Source: Pontibacter mangrovi
GTDB lineage: Bacteria; Bacteroidota; Bacteroidia; Cytophagales; Hymenobacteraceae
Direction: 5' to 3'
Assembly (NCBI RefSeq): GCF_006385705.1
Contig: NZ_VFRQ01000002.1
Span: 530,416 to 594,415, forward strand
DNA: 64,000 bases
The position numbers and the translations under genes were made by a program. The notes beneath the pieces were generated by a model. It had not been told where the DNA came from and did no database searches. It saw only the letters and a program-made list of their open reading frames with translations. Below are positions 60,099 to 64,000 of this stretch, one piece after another (the first letter of the stretch is position 1; every line of letters starts with the position of its first letter).

Positions 60099-61916
60099 AT
60101 GCGCAGGAACATACTTTATACTTTGATGCTGTTGCTGGCCGTGCTGCTGGCGGCTCCCGGTGCCAATGCCCAGCAGCAGGACCTGGAGCTGGCACGGCAG
60201 TACTACAGCCAGGGCGATTACGATAAGGCGGAAGACCTGTACGGCAGGCTGATCGGCAATGAGCGGCTGTTTTATGCCGTGTACCCGGACTACCTGAAGA
60301 CACTGCTGGCCCAGCGCAACTACAAAGAAGCCGAGAAGCTGGTCCGGAAAACCATCAAGCGCTACCCCGGCAACCCGAATTTTGATGTGGACCTGGGGCT
60401 GGTATATCAGGCCTCCGGTAACAAAGCGGCCGCCGAAAAGCAGTTTGATAAGTTGCTGGAAAGTATGAGCCCCGAGGGAGTGATTGTGGTAGCCAACACC
60501 TTTATGCAGAACGACATGTTCGACTACGCAGAGAAAGCCTACCTGCGCGGCCGCCAGCTCAGCGGCGACCAAAGCGCCTATACCCGCCCCTTAATTGCCT
60601 TATATGCCTACCGGCAGAAAACAGAAAAGCTGATACCAGAGGTGCTGAACCTGCTGCAGGAGAACGAAAGCGAGCTGGGTTATGTGCAAAGCCGGCTGCA
60701 GCAGGCCCTGCGGGAAGAAGAAAACGCCGAGCTGTTGGAGAAAGAGCTGATCCTGCGGGTACAGCAGCATCCTGAGATGCTGGCTTATAATGAGATGCTG
60801 ATCTGGCTCTACATCCAGCGGAAGGATTTTTACAGCGCCCTGCTGCAGGCGCGCGCCGTGGACAAGCGCACCCACAGCGGCGGCACGCGGGTACTGGAGC
60901 TAGGGAATATCAGCCTGAAGAACGATGACTACCAGGGCGCCATCGAGGCGTTTGAGTACATTGTGGAAGAGTATCCGGAGGGGCCATACTACCTGCTGGC
61001 ACGGCAGCGCCTGATCAATGCGCGGGAGGAGCAGGTAGAGAACACGTTTCCGGTGGATAAGGCCAAAATACAGGCGCTGATCGCTGATTATGATGCCCTG
61101 CTAAGCGAAGTGGGGCGAAGGCCGGAAAAGGTGGAGGTGTTGCAGCACATGGCCGCACTATATGCTTTTCATCTGGATGATAAGGAAAAAGCCATTGCTT
61201 TGCTGCAGGAGGCTATTAACATGCCGCGCGCCAACCCGGCGCTGGTAGCGGAAAGCAAACTGACTTTAGGCGATATTTACCTGCTGAAGGGAGAGCCCTG
61301 GGAGAGCACGCTGCTATACGCGCAGGTGGAGAAATCGAACAAAGACACGCCGGTAGGCCATGAAGCCAAGCTGCGAAACGCCCGCCTGAGCTATTACAAA
61401 GGCGACTTTGAGCTGGCACAGGCCCACCTCGACATCCTGAAGATGGCGACCAGCCGCGAGATTGCCAATGATGCCATGGATCTGAGCCTGCTTATTACCG
61501 ACAATACCGGCCTGGATACCTCCACGGTGGCCATGAAGGAATACGCGGCCATAGACCTGCTCATCTTCCAGAACAAGATGCAGGAGGCACTGGCGGCGCT
61601 GGATGCCATGCTGCAGAAATACCCCGGCCACAGCCTGACGGATGAGATATACTTCCAAAAAGCTAATCTTTACGAGCGGACAGGCGAGTTTGACCTGGCG
61701 GTGGAGAGCCTGCAGAAGATAGTGGGCAACCCGCAATACGACATCCTGAGCGATGACGCGCTTTACCGGATGGCCTATATCTATGAGGAAAACCTAAATG
61801 ATAAGGCAAAGGCGCAGCAGCTGTACAACGACCTGCTGGTGAAGCACCAGGGCAGCATTTATGCAGCCGAGGCCCGCAAGCGTTTCAGGCGCCTGCGCGG
61901 CGACAAGCTGAACTAA
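60099..61916 (+). CDS. secreted TPR repeat protein
   Basis: The protein has 605 residues. A signal peptide (MRRNILYTLMLLLAVLLAAPGANAQ in order, cleavage near 25) is followed by tetratricopeptide repeats over the full length: ARQYYSQGDYDKAEDLYGRL, LLAQRNYKEAEKLVRKTI, GNISLKNDDYQGAIEAFEYIVEEYP and KANLYERTGEFDLAVESLQKIV. It is a periplasmic scaffold of unknown partner. It converges with a minus-strand gene of 36 codons, 11 bases on. Confidence 0.86.
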   Translation: MRRNILYTLMLLLAVLLAAPGANAQQQDLELARQYYSQGDYDKAEDLYGRLIGNERLFYAVYPDYLKTLLAQRNYKEAEKLVRKTIKRYPGNPNFDVDLGLVYQASGNKAAAEKQFDKLLESMSPEGVIVVANTFMQNDMFDYAEKAYLRGRQLSGDQSAYTRPLIALYAYRQKTEKLIPEVLNLLQENESELGYVQSRLQQALREEENAELLEKELILRVQQHPEMLAYNEMLIWLYIQRKDFYSALLQARAVDKRTHSGGTRVLELGNISLKNDDYQGAIEAFEYIVEEYPEGPYYLLARQRLINAREEQVENTFPVDKAKIQALIADYDALLSEVGRRPEKVEVLQHMAALYAFHLDDKEKAIALLQEAINMPRANPALVAESKLTLGDIYLLKGEPWESTLLYAQVEKSNKDTPVGHEAKLRNARLSYYKGDFELAQAHLDILKMATSREIANDAMDLSLLITDNTGLDTSTVAMKEYAAIDLLIFQNKMQEALAALDAMLQKYPGHSLTDEIYFQKANLYERTGEFDLAVESLQKIVGNPQYDILSDDALYRMAYIYEENLNDKAKAQQLYNDLLVKHQGSIYAAEARKRFRRLRGDKLN

Positions 61917-61927
61917 GGCCTTGCCCG

Positions 61928-62038
61928 CTAAGCGAAAAAGATGAAAAGGATAAGTATAAAAATGAGAAAGAACCCATACATAATCAGGTCCAGCGAATAA
62001 TTTTTATACTTTTCGAAAAGCGCTTTGAATCGTTTCAC
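61928..62038 (-). CDS. 36-residue single-helix membrane protein (minus strand)
   Basis: This small gene lies antiparallel between the TPR gene and recJ and is easily missed. It runs from GTG at 62038 to TAG at 61928. The product has a basic helix with KRFKALFEKYKNYSLDLIMY followed by one membrane helix of Phe, Ile and Leu ending in Ala. A promoter box TATTTTTG at 62059-62066 lies 20 bases before the start. Short Lys-rich single-helix proteins of this make-up occur in other Bacteroidota. Its role is unknown. Confidence 0.6.
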   Translation of the reverse strand: MKRFKALFEKYKNYSLDLIMYGFFLIFILILFIFFA

Positions 62039-62058
62039 TTCTAATCCTGTTGATGAGG

Positions 62059-62066
62059 CAAAAATA
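62059..62066 (-). promoter_or_regulatory. -7 promoter box TATTTTTG (minus strand)
   Basis: On the minus strand TATTTTTG matches TAnnTTTG. It faces the 36-codon gene and diverges from the recJ promoter at 62120. Confidence 0.58.
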
Positions 62067-62119
62067 AGGAAATAACCACGAAGGTACAGCCTGCGCCTGC
62101 AGGTGCAGCTTAATTTAGC

Positions 62120-62127
62120 TACCTTTG
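62120..62127 (+). promoter_or_regulatory. -7 promoter box TACCTTTG of recJ
   Basis: TACCTTTG matches TAnnTTTG and lies 31 bases before the recJ ATG at 62159. Confidence 0.65.
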
Positions 62128-62158
62128 CGACAGAACAAGTAAAGTGCAGAAAGAGTTT

Positions 62159-63865
62159 ATGGAGAAAAGGTGGGTACTGAGCCCGGAAGCACCGGCCGAG
62201 GTAGTAAAGCAGCTTTCGGAAGAGCTGAAGATTAGCGCTACGTTAGCTTCTATACTTTGCCAGCGCGGCATCTGCACTTTTAACGAGGCTAAACACTTTT
62301 TCCGCCCCTCCCTGCAGGACCTCCACGACCCTTTCCTAATGAAGGATATGGGCCGCGCCGTAAACCGCCTGAACGACGCCCTGCACGGCAACGAGAAGAT
62401 ACTGGTCTACGGCGACTACGACGTGGACGGCACCACTTCAGTGGCGCTGATGTATGGCTTCTTGCGCCACTATACTTCCAACATCGATTTCTACATCCCG
62501 GACAGGTATAAAGAAGGCTACGGCGTGTCCAGCCAAGGTATAGAGTGGGCAGCGGAGCATGGCTTTACGCTCATCATCAGCCTGGACTGCGGCATTAAGT
62601 CTGCCGATAAAGTGGCCCTTGCCTCGGAGAAAGGCATCGACTTCATCATCTGCGACCATCACTTACCGGACGAGGATATTCCGCAGGCAGTGGCGGTACT
62701 GGACCCAAAGCAGCTAGACTGTCCGTATCCATATAAGGAGCTTTCAGGTTGTGGCGTGGGCTTTAAGCTGCTGCAGGCCTTCTGTATACAGAATGATATA
62801 GACCAAGAGGAAGTATACAAGCTGCTGGACCTGCTGGTGGTAAGCATCGCCGCCGACATTGTGCCTATAACCGGCGAGAACCGCATTCTGGCTTACTACG
62901 GTTTGCAGCACCTGAACGGCCCGCAGCCCATGCGGCCGGGTTTAGACGCCCTGAAAGAACTGGCTGACATCCGTGGGGAAATGGACATCACCAGCATCGT
63001 GTTTGGCTTTGCGCCGCGCATTAACGCCGCCGGGCGCATGGGCGATGCCAAGAACTCGGTGCGCATGCTGCTGGCCCAGACAAAGGAAGACGCCTTTAAA
63101 ATGGCCGATATCATTAACGAGTCGAACAAGGCCCGCCGCGACAAGGACAGCAACATCACCAAAGAGGCGCTGCAGATGATCGCGCAGGACGATTTTCTGC
63201 GCTCGGCAAACTCCACCGTGCTGTTTAAGGAAAACTGGCACAAAGGTGTAATCGGGATTGTGGCCTCGCGCTGCATTGAGCATTATTACCGCCCCACTAT
63301 CATACTAACCCAGAGCAACGGCAAGGCCTCAGGCTCGGCCCGCTCGGTGCATGGCTTTAACGTGCACGATGCCATCGAGAGCTGCTCGGATTTGCTGGAG
63401 CAGTTTGGCGGCCACATGTATGCGGCGGGCTTAACCTTACCCGTTGAGAACGTGCCGGCTTTCCGGAAGCGCTTTGAGGAGGTGGTGGCCAGTACCATTA
63501 CGGCCGACCAGAAAATTCCGCAGATCGAGATTGACGCGCCGCTCAAGCTGAACCAGATCACGAGAAACTTCTACAACATTGTGCGGCAGATGGAGCCCTT
63601 CGGCCCCGGCAACATGCGCCCAGTGTTTGTGTCGGAGTGCGTGTATGATACCGGTAGCGTACGCATTGTAGGCGACTCGCACCTGAAGCTGCGCCTCACC
63701 CAAGACGGCTTCTACAACATCGACGCCATTGGCTTCGGCCTCGGCGACTACTATAAAGCTATCAGCAAAGGCATCCCTTTTGATGTTTGTTATACGATAG
63801 AAGAGAACATTTACCGGGGCGTCATCACGCTGCAACTCCGCATCAAAGACATCCGCATAAAATAA
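62159..63865 (+). CDS. recJ: single-stranded-DNA exonuclease RecJ
   Basis: RecJ degrades single-stranded DNA 5' to 3' in recombination and repair. The protein has 568 residues. DHH-family motifs are VYGDYDVDGTTSVALMYGFL near residue 82, ISLDCGIKS, FIICDHHLPDE near 165 and FGFAPRINAAGRMGDAKNSVRMLL near 280. The DHHA1 part has ASGSARSVHGFNVHDAIESCSDLLEQFGGHMYAAGLTL near 395 in order, and the OB-fold end. The ATG at 62159 (MEKRWVLSPEAP) is preferred over the GTG at 62144. Confidence 0.95.
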   Translation: MEKRWVLSPEAPAEVVKQLSEELKISATLASILCQRGICTFNEAKHFFRPSLQDLHDPFLMKDMGRAVNRLNDALHGNEKILVYGDYDVDGTTSVALMYGFLRHYTSNIDFYIPDRYKEGYGVSSQGIEWAAEHGFTLIISLDCGIKSADKVALASEKGIDFIICDHHLPDEDIPQAVAVLDPKQLDCPYPYKELSGCGVGFKLLQAFCIQNDIDQEEVYKLLDLLVVSIAADIVPITGENRILAYYGLQHLNGPQPMRPGLDALKELADIRGEMDITSIVFGFAPRINAAGRMGDAKNSVRMLLAQTKEDAFKMADIINESNKARRDKDSNITKEALQMIAQDDFLRSANSTVLFKENWHKGVIGIVASRCIEHYYRPTIILTQSNGKASGSARSVHGFNVHDAIESCSDLLEQFGGHMYAAGLTLPVENVPAFRKRFEEVVASTITADQKIPQIEIDAPLKLNQITRNFYNIVRQMEPFGPGNMRPVFVSECVYDTGSVRIVGDSHLKLRLTQDGFYNIDAIGFGLGDYYKAISKGIPFDVCYTIEENIYRGVITLQLRIKDIRIK

Positions 63866-63901
63866 ATAAAGGCTCCCGGTGAGGGAGCCTTTATTTATTT
63901 T
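63861..63901. terminator. 17-bp perfect two-way terminator after recJ
   Basis: The arms AATAAATAAAGGCTCCC and GGGAGCCTTTATTTATT pair without mismatch across GGTGA; the recJ stop codon is inside the left arm. A- and T-rich flanks on both sides would let it act on either strand. Confidence 0.92.
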
Positions 63902-64000
63902 ATGAGTTGTGAAGGTTCAATAGATTCGCTACATTTTTACCTGTTGATTTAATCTTTAGATATTACTATTATTACTGCTGTGGACTTGTGGGTAACTCGA
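63902..64000. other. right edge of the window, no gene seen
   Basis: The last 99 bases are AT-rich and hold no feature apart from a short GTGGACTTGTGGGTAA segment; a gene may begin beyond the edge. Confidence 0.4.

Overview
The window is chromosomal DNA from a member of the Bacteroidota, most likely the Cytophagales (Hymenobacteraceae, Pontibacter-like). The reasons are the TAnnTTTG promoter boxes, the lack of Shine-Dalgarno sequences, and typical family content: head GIN domain protein, DUF3857 transglutaminase, DUF3575 outer membrane protein, Cys-poor TraR/DksA protein, and the coaX-OMP-lptC-CorC-ppiD block. The genus is an inference. I see no rRNA, tRNA, prophage, insertion sequence or CRISPR array. 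Nearly all of the window is ordinary, densely packed core genome.

Layout. 1-7.3 kb: the end of mnmG, a methyltransferase, an Ig-like lipoprotein, then a 1-kb gene-free stretch whose distal half (about 3660-4160) looks like a chromosomal replication origin, then a cation/proton antiporter and two small genes. 7.5-17.8 kb: PiT-like transporter (minus), glycyl-tRNA synthetase, CsbD, an MMPL/RND exporter, an IleRS with a rearranged HIGH motif, and lspA. 18-28.4 kb: dipeptide-type ABC ATPase, DUF695/RraB protein, RNase R, polyprenyl synthetase, rhomboid protease, fasciclin protein, SLC13 transporter. 28.4-34 kb: an intergenic mosaic repeat, an ABC exporter, a DUF3857 transglutaminase. 34-38.4 kb: a candidate non-coding RNA and a three-gene minus-strand operon (N-formylglutamate amidohydrolase, QEGLA metallopeptidase, GshB-type ATP-grasp). 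38.6-43 kb: small membrane and zinc-ribbon proteins, a DUF2807 protein, a class B1 metallo-beta-lactamase behind an M28 peptidase. 43-46.5 kb: a second mosaic repeat, a thioesterase, and recF/DUF721 split by an AT-rich HEPN-like gene. 46.6-51.8 kb: pdhA, a TPR protein, ribH, a third mosaic repeat, a DUF3575 protein, TraR/DksA and scpB. 51.9-64 kb: a pseudouridine synthase with a long repeat tail, the coaX to ppiD envelope block, a TPR lipoprotein-like protein, an unlisted 36-codon minus-strand gene, and recJ.

How it works together. Replication and repair (origin, recF, recJ, DciA-like DUF721, scpB) and translation (glyS, ileS, mnmG, the pseudouridine synthase) dominate, with envelope assembly (lspA, lptC, ppiD, outer membrane proteins) as the second theme. 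The least explained signals are the FGase/QEGLA/GshB operon, the hexamer AAGTAT/ATACTT that is strongly over-represented on both strands in and between genes, the dispersed hairpin mosaics, the GXHH IleRS, and the AT-rich insert in recF-DUF721.
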